From: JAEUIA01 sp038330085
GTDB lineage: Bacteria > Planctomycetota > UBA1135 > GCA-002686595
Direction of reading: 5' to 3'
DNA length: 64,000 bases
Assembly (NCBI GenBank): GCA_038330085.1
Contig: JBBQNP010000001.1
Coordinates: 1-64,000, forward strand
The notes under the pieces are model-generated. The model had not been told where the DNA came from. It was given only the letters and a program-made list of their open reading frames with translations, and searched no databases. Of the stretch, positions 17,049 to 24,603 are shown piece by piece (position 1 is the stretch's first letter; each line of letters begins with the position of its first letter). Position numbers and translations under genes: made by a program.

Positions 17049-17890
17049 GCCCTCCCAACCTCGTCATCGGCATCTCACCCTGCCCGAACGACACGTTCGT
17101 GTTCCACGCGCTCTTGTGCGGAGCGGTGCGTCCGCGCGGTTTCGATCTCGAGATCCTCATGCACGACGTGCAGACGCTCAACGAGAAGCTCTTCGCGGGC
17201 GAGCTCGACGCGTCCAAGGTGAGCTTCGCCGCGGCGCTGCGTGCGACGCGCGACACGGTCGTGCTGCGATCGGGATCGGCGCTCGGGTTCGGCGTGGGTC
17301 CCTTGTTGTTGAAGCGCCCAGGTGCACCGCCGCTGCGTGCTGCGCGCGTGCTGTGTCCCGGCGAGACGACGACGGCATCCCTGCTCTACTCGATGTTCCA
17401 CGCCGGCGAAGGCCAGGTCGAGCAGACGGTGTTCAGCGCGATCCTGCCCGCGCTGAAGCAAGGCCGGGCCGATTACGGCGTGTGCATCCACGAAGGGCGC
17501 TTCACGTACGAGCGTCACGGCCTCCTGCGCGTCGAGGACCTCGGCACCACGTGGGAGGAGCACACGCGAAGCCCATTGCCGCTCGGCGGAATCGTGGCGC
17601 GTTCGCGGTTGGGGCCGACGACCCTGCGCGAGCTCGACGACGCCGTGCGCGCGTCGCTCGACTACGCGCGCAAGCATCCGCGCGAAGCGCTCGCGACGGC
17701 GCACGAGCACGCACTCGAGCTCGACGAAGACGTGATGCGCGCGCACATCGACCTGTACGTCAACGCCTGGACGCGCGATCTCGGGACGGAGGGCGAGCAG
17801 GCCTTGCTCGAGCTGTCGCGCCGCGCGCGCGAGAGCGGTCAGCTCAGCCCCGACGAGCCGCCGATCCGCGTGCTCGCGGCGCGCGGGTGA
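17045..17890 (+). CDS. mqnD: 1,4-dihydroxy-6-naphthoate synthase
   Basis: This 281-residue protein is predicted to convert cyclic dehypoxanthine futalosine to 1,4-dihydroxy-6-naphthoate, a late step in the futalosine route. The periplasmic-binding-protein-like fold starts with the MqnD signature GISPCPNDTFVFHALL (residues 8-23), followed by HDVQTLNEKLFAGELDASKV and a GFGVGPLLLKR segment. The start is the ATG that overlaps the mqnB stop (ATGA at 17045-17048). The presence of mqnB and mqnD implies the cell makes menaquinone by this route. mqnA, mqnC and mqnE are not in the window. Confidence 0.9.
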   Translation: MSPPNLVIGISPCPNDTFVFHALLCGAVRPRGFDLEILMHDVQTLNEKLFAGELDASKVSFAAALRATRDTVVLRSGSALGFGVGPLLLKRPGAPPLRAARVLCPGETTTASLLYSMFHAGEGQVEQTVFSAILPALKQGRADYGVCIHEGRFTYERHGLLRVEDLGTTWEEHTRSPLPLGGIVARSRLGPTTLRELDDAVRASLDYARKHPREALATAHEHALELDEDVMRAHIDLYVNAWTRDLGTEGEQALLELSRRARESGQLSPDEPPIRVLAARG

Positions 17891-17975
17891 TCGAGGCAGC
17901 GCGCGCGACCTTTTCCACGAACGCCGGGATCGATCCCACCGGGTTCAATTGCCGATGCTTCAGTTGCCGACGTTC

Positions 17976-18611
17976 CTAGTTGCCATAGTGCAGCTCGAGC
18001 AGCGTGGCGGCTGCGCCCGATCCTTCCGGCGGCAACGTCACGACGAACAGCGATCCGTAGTCGTCCTCGCGCAAGTTCGTGATCTCCTTGCCCCGCGAAT
18101 CGTGCAGCACCAAGCCGTAGTGCGCGAGCACCGCGGGCGCCGTGTTCGAGTGTCCGACGACGAGCGCCGTCTGCCCGGGTTGCAACGCATCGATGGCGGC
18201 GAAGAGACGCTCCGGCTCGGACGCCTTGATCGTCTGCGGCAGGCGCTCTTCCTTCGAGCCCGGGCTGACGCGTCCGATCGCGAGCAGGGCCGTCTCCTGC
18301 GCGCGCTTGTACTCGCTCGCGAACGTTGCATCGATCGTCTGGGGCGCGAGCAGCATCCGCAGCGCCTGCGCACGCGCCTTTCCCGAGTCGGAGAGCCCCG
18401 GATCGCGCGCATCGGCCGCCGGGTCCTTCTCGCAGTGACGCGTGACGAGCAGGACGCGTCCGCGGGGAGGCGGAGCAGCCGGAGCCGGCTCTTTCGACGT
18501 CTGCGCGAAGCCGATCGCCAGGAGGCCGCAACCGAGCAGAAGGCTCCCGAAGACTGGGCCGGTCAGCAGGAAACGGGGAAGCTGCAGACGGAATGGGTGC
18601 GCGAAGCTCAT
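17976..18611 (-). CDS. Membrane-anchored histidine phosphatase-family protein (RHC variant)
   Basis: This 211-residue protein has a hydrophobic segment at residues of about 15-35 and a Pro/Ala linker, then a histidine phosphatase (phosphoglycerate mutase-like) domain. The phospho-accepting motif reads LVTRHCEKD, with Cys where most members have Gly (RHG). The SixA-type order is kept: LSDSGKARAQAL, FASEYKRAQETA, and a second active-site His in VVGHSNT. The catalytic domain probably faces the periplasm. Substrate unknown. It is convergent with mqnD with an 85-nt gap. Confidence 0.8.
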   Translation of the reverse strand: MSFAHPFRLQLPRFLLTGPVFGSLLLGCGLLAIGFAQTSKEPAPAAPPPRGRVLLVTRHCEKDPAADARDPGLSDSGKARAQALRMLLAPQTIDATFASEYKRAQETALLAIGRVSPGSKEERLPQTIKASEPERLFAAIDALQPGQTALVVGHSNTAPAVLAHYGLVLHDSRGKEITNLREDDYGSLFVVTLPPEGSGAAATLLELHYGN

Positions 18612-18715
18612 GCGGATCCTCGATCAGAGGGAATGCGTCGCGCGTGTCGTGTCGCGTAACGCGTCGATCGCGGACTCCACGCGGCCCGCGGGTGACTTGG
18701 GCTCTCACAGCATGC

Positions 18716-18750
18716 CGCGCGCCCGCTCGGTGTCACCGGGCGGGCGCGCG
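18716..18750. terminator. Hairpin 3' of the Hc1-like gene
   Basis: A 10-bp perfect stem (CGCGCGCCCG / CGGGCGCGCG) with a 15-nt loop lies 30 nt after the stop of the leftward Hc1-like gene. There is no U-tract. Termination or 3' mRNA protection is inferred. Confidence 0.4.
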
Positions 18751-18780
18751 TGTTCGAAACAGGGCTGGCTCTTGGGTCGC

Positions 18781-18966
18781 CTATTCCTTGGTGCCGGCGT
18801 CACGCTTCTCGAGCATCTCCTTGCGGATGTCCTGCGCGATGTTCTTCACGTCCATCATCGCCTTGCGCACGCGGGCCGTGGCGGCCTTGTTGCCTGCGTC
18901 GGCCTTCTCGACGTCCTCGCGCGCAGCCTGCACGGCCGTCACCAGGCGATCGTAGTTCTGGCTCAT
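18781..18966 (-). CDS. Histone H1-like Hc1-type protein, short
   Basis: This 61-residue, largely helical and charged protein matches the N-terminal helical part of the chlamydial histone H1-like protein Hc1. The diagnostic core is DAGNKAATARVRKAM (HctA has KGNKAAAQRVRTES), followed by IAQDIRKEMLEKRD. The Lys/Ala-rich DNA-binding tail of chlamydial Hc1 is missing: the protein ends GTKE. Short tail-less versions are, as I recall, common in planctomycetes. A role in nucleoid binding is inferred from the family. Without the tail it may dimerise or bind DNA weakly. Confidence 0.75.
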   Translation of the reverse strand: MSQNYDRLVTAVQAAREDVEKADAGNKAATARVRKAMMDVKNIAQDIRKEMLEKRDAGTKE

Positions 18967-19246
18967 CTCTGCGTATCCTCAGGGTCGTTCCCCAGGGTCC
19001 GGGGATGGTCGTTGGGGGGTGGAACGAGCTCCGGCGCCTCGCGCTGGAACCAGCAGGGGACCAGTTTGGGCCCGGCCAGGCCTTTCGATCAAGCGTTCGC
19101 GGGGCGGTTCTGGCGCCCGGAGGGGCCCTCGGGGCGGTCCAGACGCGGCGCTACCCCACCGAAGGTTGGCGCAACCCATTATCCCAGGGGATCTTGCAGC
19201 CAAAGCCCACGAGGGGCCACGGCCGCCCCCCGTTCGAGTCCCCCAC
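18967..19246. other. GC-rich gap with several short inverted repeats
   Basis: This 280-nt stretch lies between the EVE gene (3' end) and the Hc1-like gene (5' end). It is very rich in G and C and contains small stems such as GGTTG-GCG-CAACC (near 19164). No open frame is convincing. A structured leader RNA for the Hc1-like gene is possible, but I cannot assign it to any known RNA family. Confidence 0.3.
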
Positions 19247-19804
19247 CTACCCGAATTCCTCGGGGTCGAGCCCGGCGAGCTCGACCACGGTCTGCCATTC
19301 CAAAGGCTGGACGGGCTGGACGGACAGGCGCTGACCGCGCTGGACGACGAGCATGCGCGCCAGACGGGGATCACTCTTCAACGCATCGAGCGGAACGAAC
19401 TGTCGGGCCGGAGCGAGCGCTTCGACCTCGATCGCGTACCAGGTCGGCTCCGCGCGGCGCGCCTTGGGATCGAAGTGCTCGTCCTTGGAATCGAACTGCG
19501 TCAGGTCCGGTTGGGCTGCGTTCGCGATGCGCGCGAAGCCGGCGACGCCGGGTGGCTCGGCGCTCGAGTGATAGAAGATCACCAAGTCCCCGGGCTTCAT
19601 GGAGTCGCGCAGGAAGTTGCGCGCCTGGTGGTTGCGGACGCCGTCCCACGTCGTGCGGCGCCGGGGTGCGCGCCACAGGTCGACGAACTGGAAGCTGTCC
19701 GGGTCGGTCTTCAGCAGCCAATAGCCCCGAGCCTCGTTCGCCGCGGCGATCGGTGCGCGTCGTTTCGCGGGCGTCGTCGAGACCTTCTTCTTGCGCTCAG
19801 CCAT
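19247..19804 (-). CDS. EVE-domain protein
   Basis: This 185-residue protein has a basic N-terminal extension (AERKKKVSTTPAKRRAP) and an EVE (PUA-like) domain. Visible landmarks are YWLLKTDPDSFQF, TTWDGVRNHQARNFLRD, MKPGDLVIFYHSS and PTWYAIEVEAL. These match the thymocyte nuclear protein 1 / YwqG-type EVE pattern. EVE domains are thought to bind modified bases in DNA or RNA. The bacterial cellular role is unresolved. It lies at the 3' end of a leftward block with floA and nfeD genes but is not necessarily functionally linked. Confidence 0.85.
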   Translation of the reverse strand: MAERKKKVSTTPAKRRAPIAAANEARGYWLLKTDPDSFQFVDLWRAPRRRTTWDGVRNHQARNFLRDSMKPGDLVIFYHSSAEPPGVAGFARIANAAQPDLTQFDSKDEHFDPKARRAEPTWYAIEVEALAPARQFVPLDALKSDPRLARMLVVQRGQRLSVQPVQPLEWQTVVELAGLDPEEFG

Positions 19805-19846
19805 GGTGTGGGGATTTCGCGGAGCCGCAACGCAGGGTGCCCGAGG

Positions 19847-20557
19847 TCAGGGCCGATCGCCGATGGGCCCCGTGCCGCTGGATCCGTCGCGCAGTCCGAC
19901 GGGCTGCCCGAAGACTTCGCTGGCCAGAATGGCGCGCCGCAATCCGGAACGGGTGGCCATCCCCGTGCCACCGCCCAGCACGTTGCGGCGGCGCTGGAGA
20001 TCGCTCGAGGCGACGGCCACCGGGGTTGGACTCGCCGGCGCCATGTCGGTCGCCACGTCGGCGCGCACGGGCGCATCCTCGCGCTGGGCGAACATGAAAT
20101 CGTCGCGCCGCTTCTTCTCCGCCCGAGCCAGCGTCTCGTTCTCGACTTGCGCGCCACGCTCCTCGTCGAACGTCGTCTCGGCGCTGGTCGTCTCCAGCTG
20201 CGCGAACTCGCCGGTGAGCGGCGGCGAAGAGGTCTCCGGCATCGGCTGAGGTGTCGCTGGACGCTGCACCGGTTCGGGCATGCGTAGGAGCGGCGGTGCG
20301 CTCGAGGCGGGCTCGACATCCTCGCCGCGCAAGAGCGCCTCCCACTTGCGCCGCGCCTCGTCCATGTCGGTCTCCGGCATGCGGCGCGCGGTCTGTTGCG
20401 GCTCGCTCGCGCCGCCGCGCCTCTCGATCGCGCGCTGTCGTTCGCGCGCCTCGCGCATCGCCCGCACGATCGGGAGGATGAAGAAGAAGATCGCGACGAT
20501 CGCGGGTCCGATCCAGTCGGACACACTCGACAGAGCCAAGATCCAGTGCGCGTTCAT
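19847..20557 (-). CDS. Single-pass membrane protein, unknown function
   Basis: This 236-residue protein has one transmembrane helix at residues of about 12-32 (WIGPAIVAIFFFILPIV), a basic juxtamembrane segment (REARERQRAIERR) and a long Pro/Ala/Glu-rich, probably disordered cytoplasmic tail. One conserved-looking helix reads EARRKWEALLRGED. It lies 28 nt downstream of floA in the same direction, so it is probably in the flotillin operon. Small membrane proteins with a KWEALLRGE helix beside floA are something I recall from planctomycetes, but I know no function. Confidence 0.65.
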   Translation of the reverse strand: MNAHWILALSSVSDWIGPAIVAIFFFILPIVRAMREARERQRAIERRGGASEPQQTARRMPETDMDEARRKWEALLRGEDVEPASSAPPLLRMPEPVQRPATPQPMPETSSPPLTGEFAQLETTSAETTFDEERGAQVENETLARAEKKRRDDFMFAQREDAPVRADVATDMAPASPTPVAVASSDLQRRRNVLGGGTGMATRSGLRRAILASEVFGQPVGLRDGSSGTGPIGDRP

Positions 20558-20585
20558 CGGCGTCGCTCTTCGGTTCGGTGTGGAC

Positions 20586-21683
20586 TCAGGCCGGAGGCTC
20601 GCCCGGGGTGGTGCCTTCGGGCGCAGACAAGCTGGAGCGCATGCGCGTGTCGGCCTCGATGTTGCGCAGGCGGTAGAGGTCCATCACCCCCAGGTTGCCG
20701 GAGCGCAACGCGGCCGCCATCGCCAGCGGCACCTCGGCTTCCGCGAGCACGACCTTGGCGCGGTTCTCCTGCACCATCGCCTTGAACTCCTGCTCGGCGG
20801 CGACGGCCATCGCGCGGCGCTTCTCGGCGTTGGCCTGTGCGACGCGCTTGTCGGCCTCGGCCTGGTCGGCCTGCAGTCGCGCGCCGATGTTGACGCCGAT
20901 GTCGACATCGGCGATGTCGATCGAGACGATTTCGAACGCGGTGCCGGCATCGAGTCCGCGCGCGAGGACGGTCTTGCTGATCGAGTCGGGGTTCTCGAGC
21001 ACGTCCTTGTGCGACTCTTTGCTGCCGATCGTGGACACGATGCCTTCGCCGACGCGGGCGATGATCGTCTCTTCGCCGGCTCCGCCGACGAGGCGCTTGA
21101 TGTTCGTGCGCACCGTCACGCGCGCTTTCGCCAGCACCTGGATGCCGTTTTTCGCGACGGCAGCGACCTCGCTCTTGCCCGAAGCGGGGTTGGGGCAGTC
21201 GATGACCTTGGGCGTGACGCTGGTCTTGACGGCTTCGAGCACGTCGCGGCCGGCGAGATCGATGCCCGCCGCAGTGCGGAAGTCGAGATCGATGCCGGCG
21301 CGGTTGGCGCTGATCAGCGCGGTGACGACCTTCTGCACGCGGCCACCTGCGAGCAGGTGGGCTTCGAGATCGCGCGTCGAGATGCCGTCGATGCGCGCCT
21401 GCACGAGCATGATCTTCGCGTCGAGGATCGTGGACGGGTTCACCTTGCGCAGGTGCATCGCGAACATGTCGAAGAGCCCGATCCCGGCGTTCGTCGTCAC
21501 GGACCGCACGTAGAGGTTCGCGAACTTGAGGAACAGCACCAGGAAGAACAGCAGGAACAGCGCCAGCGCGGCGAGCCCGACATACCCCAGGATCTTGCCG
21601 AACTCGGGGCCGGAGTCGGCCTGGGGGAGTCCACCCGTATTGCGTTGTAGAACGAGCAGGTGAAAGAGGGTCGCGTTGATCAT
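20586..21683 (-). CDS. floA: Flotillin-like protein FloA
   Basis: This 365-residue protein is a flotillin-like (UPF0365) bacterial lipid-raft scaffold. The start is the ATG at 21683, which overlaps the upstream stop by 4 nt (ATGA). A transmembrane segment covers residues of about 33-55 (YVGLAALALFLLFFLVLFL). The SPFH/band-7 core follows (FANLYVRSVTTNAGIGLFD, IDGISTRDLEAHLLAGG, VLAKARVTVRTNIKRLVGG). A long Ala/Glu coiled coil (ADQAEADKRVAQANAEKRRA) and a short C-terminal tail complete the typical FloA layout and length. Its genetic neighbours are two NfeD proteins, the standard flotillin partner. Confidence 0.92.
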   Translation of the reverse strand: MINATLFHLLVLQRNTGGLPQADSGPEFGKILGYVGLAALALFLLFFLVLFLKFANLYVRSVTTNAGIGLFDMFAMHLRKVNPSTILDAKIMLVQARIDGISTRDLEAHLLAGGRVQKVVTALISANRAGIDLDFRTAAGIDLAGRDVLEAVKTSVTPKVIDCPNPASGKSEVAAVAKNGIQVLAKARVTVRTNIKRLVGGAGEETIIARVGEGIVSTIGSKESHKDVLENPDSISKTVLARGLDAGTAFEIVSIDIADVDIGVNIGARLQADQAEADKRVAQANAEKRRAMAVAAEQEFKAMVQENRAKVVLAEAEVPLAMAAALRSGNLGVMDLYRLRNIEADTRMRSSLSAPEGTTPGEPPA

Positions 21684-22201
21684 GAGGGGAGCTGGCTTTC
21701 TCGATCGGTCTCGGGAGGGACGGAGGATACGTGCTCGGCGCGCGCGACGACGACGCGGTTGCCTTCGACTTCGATCACGCGCACGCGTGCGCCGGCTTCG
21801 ATCGGCTCGCCGCGCGTGACCACGTCGACGCGACGTCCGGAGACATAGACGGTGCCGACCGGGCGCAGCAGGTTTTCTGCGACGCCGAACTGGCCGACGA
21901 GGCTCTTGTCGCGCGCGTCGACGGCGGCGACGTCGCTGAAAGACGTGCCGCGGTTGACCAGGATCTTGCCGAGCGGGCCGTGCGGCAGGACTTTGAAGCC
22001 GAGCATGATCGCCGCGGGCACGAGCACCGCCGTCGCCGCGAGGAACCACACTCCGGTCGCGGTGTCGCGGCCGAACGCGAATGCAATCGCGCCGATGAGG
22101 CACAGCGCGGCCGCGACGCCCAAGGCCCCCATCGTCGGGAACATGAGCTCGAGCACGATCAGCACGAGGCCGACGACGAGCAGCAGGATCGCAATGGTCA
22201 C
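21680..22201 (-). CDS. Short NfeD-like membrane protein
   Basis: This 173-residue protein starts at a GTG overlapping the stop of the upstream gene by 4 nt (GTGA). It has four predicted hydrophobic segments in the first ~100 residues (TIAILLLVVGLVLIVLELMF and so on), the second rich in Gly and Ala. A C-terminal OB-fold NfeD domain follows at residues of about 115-165 (LVGQFGVAENLLRPVGTVYV, VEGNRVVVARAEH). It corresponds to the NfeD1b type that lacks the protease domain. With the adjacent FloA it should form a membrane scaffold. Confidence 0.88.
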   Translation of the reverse strand: MTIAILLLVVGLVLIVLELMFPTMGALGVAAALCLIGAIAFAFGRDTATGVWFLAATAVLVPAAIMLGFKVLPHGPLGKILVNRGTSFSDVAAVDARDKSLVGQFGVAENLLRPVGTVYVSGRRVDVVTRGEPIEAGARVRVIEVEGNRVVVARAEHVSSVPPETDRESQLPS

Positions 22202-23811
22202 GCTCGAAGCTCCGCGCCCGCGCCGGCGTCGTCCTGGAACACGCCTTCGACCACGAGCCGCGCAGCGGATACTTCGACGACGCGCACGCGCACGCCCGCG
22301 TCGAGCAATGCGCCCGAAGAGCGCGCTTCCCACTCGTGTGCGCCGGTGTCGTCGAGCACGACCTTGCCCACCGGCCTCAGCGCCGAGATCGAACGGCCCA
22401 GCGCGCCTGGACGAGCGGACGCAGCATGTGCGCTCTGGGTTTCCGGCATCGCGCCCGCGAAGGCCGCGACGTCCGTCGACGGTGCGAGCACGAGCCGGCG
22501 ACCGACGGGGATCTTGGGCAAGAAGCGCGAGAGCGTGAACGCGATGACGAGCGCGACGGATGCGGTGACGAGGATGCGCGTCGCTGCGCTGATCACGAGC
22601 TCCTGATCCATCGGGCTCGAGATGTCGAAGCCCGGACCGAGGCTGCCGAGGATGAGGCCACCGACGACCAGGAGCAATCCGACGATGCCGAGCCAGAGCG
22701 TGCCGGGCACGACGAACACCTCGACTGCGACCATTGCCGCGCCGACCGCGACGGCGACGATGTGCGGCACGTCGGCGAGCCCGGCGAGGTATTGCCCGGC
22801 GAGCAACAGCACGAAGCACACGATCGAGAGGACTCCCGGCAGTCCGAAACCGGGGAGCTTGAGCTCGAGGTAGCCGAGCACGAGGCCGGCCAACAACAGG
22901 TACGGCGTGAGGAGTGCGAGCCACGTCACGACGAACTCGCTGTTCGACCTCTGCAGGGGCGTTGCGACCACGGCCGCGGGGATCCCGAGCTTGTCGAGCA
23001 CGTGCTCGAGGTCGTCGGCGATGCCGTCGGCGATCCCGTACTCGAGCGCTTCCTTCGCGGTCAACGTCAAGAGTTCGCCGCGCGGAACCACGACCTTCAC
23101 GAGCTCCACGTTGGTGCCCGCTTCGCGCATCGAATCCCACTCGTCGAAGGTGATGAGCTTCGTCTCGCCGTCGACCTTGACTTGTCGCACGCCCATGTCG
23201 CGGTCGACCATCGCGACCGCGAGCGCCGTCGGACGCCCGCGTTTCTCGGCCATCGACCGGAACTCGGCACGCAGGAACGAGACGACCTTCGCGCGCACAC
23301 CCTCGGGAATCGCTTCGATGCCGTGCGCGCCCGCGGCGACGGGTTCGGACGCACCGATCGTCGAGGTCGAGCTCATGTAGATGCGCTTGCACGTGAGCGA
23401 CACCAGCGCGCCGGCCGACGTGGCGTGGTTGTGCACCCAAGTCACGAGCGTGAGGCCGTCCTTCTCGCCGTCGAGGAGCTGCTTTTGGATCGCCCACAAC
23501 ACGTCGAGCCCGCCGCCGGGCGTGTCGAGCTCGATGATCAGCGTCTTGTTGCCCGTCGATTTCGCACTGCGCACCGCGCGCGAGATCAGCGCCTGGTTGC
23601 CGACTTCGAGCTCACCCTCGACGTGCACGAGCGTGACGCCCGGCGCGGGCGTTGCGGGATCCTGTGTCGGGTGCGAGTCGGATCCACCGCAGGCGGCGAG
23701 CAGCGAGGCTGCGATCAGCGCCGGTAAGAAGCGACCCAGGGTTCGAAGCGAGCCGGTGAGTCGGGCCCGGCTGTGCGGTTCGCGCCGATCCGTGCAGCTG
23801 AGTCGATTCAC
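22198..23811 (-). CDS. NfeD-family membrane serine protease (ClpP-class)
   Basis: The protein has 537 residues from a GTG at 23811. This start places a lipoprotein-like signal (LIAASLLAACGG) near the N-terminus and keeps clear of the divergent gene at 23981. Residues of about 45-270 form a ClpP/crotonase-like serine protease domain (IELDTPGGGLDVLWAIQKQL). The nucleophile Ser lies in NHATSAGALVSLTC (near 133) and is followed by IYMSSTSTIGASEPV. Several transmembrane helices cover about 295-440, and an NfeD OB-fold ends the protein (LRPVGKVVLDDTGAHEWEAR). This is the long NfeD1a form, the first gene of a three-gene flotillin operon. Confidence 0.88.
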   Translation of the reverse strand: MNRLSCTDRREPHSRARLTGSLRTLGRFLPALIAASLLAACGGSDSHPTQDPATPAPGVTLVHVEGELEVGNQALISRAVRSAKSTGNKTLIIELDTPGGGLDVLWAIQKQLLDGEKDGLTLVTWVHNHATSAGALVSLTCKRIYMSSTSTIGASEPVAAGAHGIEAIPEGVRAKVVSFLRAEFRSMAEKRGRPTALAVAMVDRDMGVRQVKVDGETKLITFDEWDSMREAGTNVELVKVVVPRGELLTLTAKEALEYGIADGIADDLEHVLDKLGIPAAVVATPLQRSNSEFVVTWLALLTPYLLLAGLVLGYLELKLPGFGLPGVLSIVCFVLLLAGQYLAGLADVPHIVAVAVGAAMVAVEVFVVPGTLWLGIVGLLLVVGGLILGSLGPGFDISSPMDQELVISAATRILVTASVALVIAFTLSRFLPKIPVGRRLVLAPSTDVAAFAGAMPETQSAHAASARPGALGRSISALRPVGKVVLDDTGAHEWEARSSGALLDAGVRVRVVEVSAARLVVEGVFQDDAGAGAELRA

Positions 23812-23980
23812 GGCCGCGAGTGTAGGGAATGGCCGATGCGCGCGCCTCAGCGTGCCCCCGCTCGTGTCGAGCGGGTCAAAATGTCGAAAGAATGGCCGGG
23901 AGACCGACGGGGAGAGAGTGCTTGCCTTGCGCAGGCCGGCGATCTGCCCTAGTCTTTCTCTCTGGAGGCATTCGAAGATC

Positions 23981-24220
23981 ATGATCCGACTCACCCGCAC
24001 ACCGTTCCTCTTCCCCGCCTTGGCCTTGGTCGCGCTGTTTGGAACGCGCGCCTCCGCTTCCCTGCCCGCGACCGTGCACGGGCAGCATGGGGTTGCGACC
24101 AACGTCGATCCGGATCCGGCGGACTGCCCCTTCTGCGGCGGGAATGCGAGCATGCACGTGCAGCGCATGGACGAGATGGAGCGGGTCACGCTCGCCATGT
24201 ACACGTCGCTGATGCGTTGA
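23981..24220 (+). CDS. Small secreted protein with CPFCGG motif
   Basis: This 79-residue protein has a good Shine-Dalgarno (TGGAGG at 23963-23968) and a signal peptide (PALALVALFGTRASA). The mature part is about 50 residues and contains a single CxxC (DCPFCGGN) and a Met-rich helical end (MHVQRMDEMERVTLAMYTSL). The CxxC could bind metal or be redox active. I do not recognise the family. It is followed by a good terminator, so it is probably a monocistronic unit. Confidence 0.65.
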   Translation: MIRLTRTPFLFPALALVALFGTRASASLPATVHGQHGVATNVDPDPADCPFCGGNASMHVQRMDEMERVTLAMYTSLMR

Positions 24221-24298
24221 TTCAGTTCCGTCGCCGATTCACACGGACACATCGACATCCGATTCACGTCCACACTCGAGGGTGTGAGACAGCGAAGC

Positions 24299-24329
24299 AC
24301 TGGCGCGGCAACGCGCCAGTCGTCGTTTT
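24299..24329 (+). terminator. Intrinsic terminator
   Basis: A perfect 9-bp stem (ACTGGCGCG / CGCGCCAGT) with a GCAA tetraloop is followed by CGTCG and four T. It lies 79 nt after the stop of the small CPFCGG gene. It could also end the leftward selC transcript, although there is no U-tract on that side. Confidence 0.75.
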
Positions 24330-24437
24330 GAGGGGACGGCGCAGGCGCTGGCGAGGGGTGATCGCGGGCGCGGGAAGTTCGAGGCCGCAACGCAGGGATG
24401 CCCGCGCGCTCTTCGAGAAGCGATGCCTGAACGAGTT

Positions 24438-24535
24438 TGGCGGGAGTGCATGGGAATCGAACCCACCGGCCCCGCTGTTCACGAAGCCCAACCGGCTTTG
24501 AAGGCCGGGCGGCACACCAGCACCGATCCACTCCC
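24438..24535 (-). tRNA. selC: tRNA-Sec (anticodon UCA)
   Basis: On the minus strand a 98-nt tRNA is seen, with the CCA end encoded. The acceptor strands GGGAGTG and CACTCCC pair perfectly; an eighth pair would be G-G. The anticodon stem CCGGC / GCCGG closes the 7-nt loop CTTCAAA with anticodon TCA. There is a long type II variable arm (TTGGGCTTCGTGAACAGCGG region). The T arm is GTGGG-TTCGATT-CCCAT, leaving 8 nt before the 3' end, as in the long acceptor/T branch of bacterial tRNA-Sec. The UCA anticodon, length and extra arm identify selenocysteine tRNA. It lies 68 nt downstream of the GDPD-like gene and in line with selD. Confidence 0.95.
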
Positions 24536-24603
24536 GTTTTCGTGGCCCGGCATTCCACGCACGCGCCCGCCGACAAGCAAGGCCGACGCGTCTTCCGCCT
24601 GCT

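Noticed and set aside
17945..17983. AGTTGCCGA-type direct repeats near the stop of the phosphatase gene
   Set aside because: Only about two and a half imperfect units between convergent gene ends. Too short to support a function.
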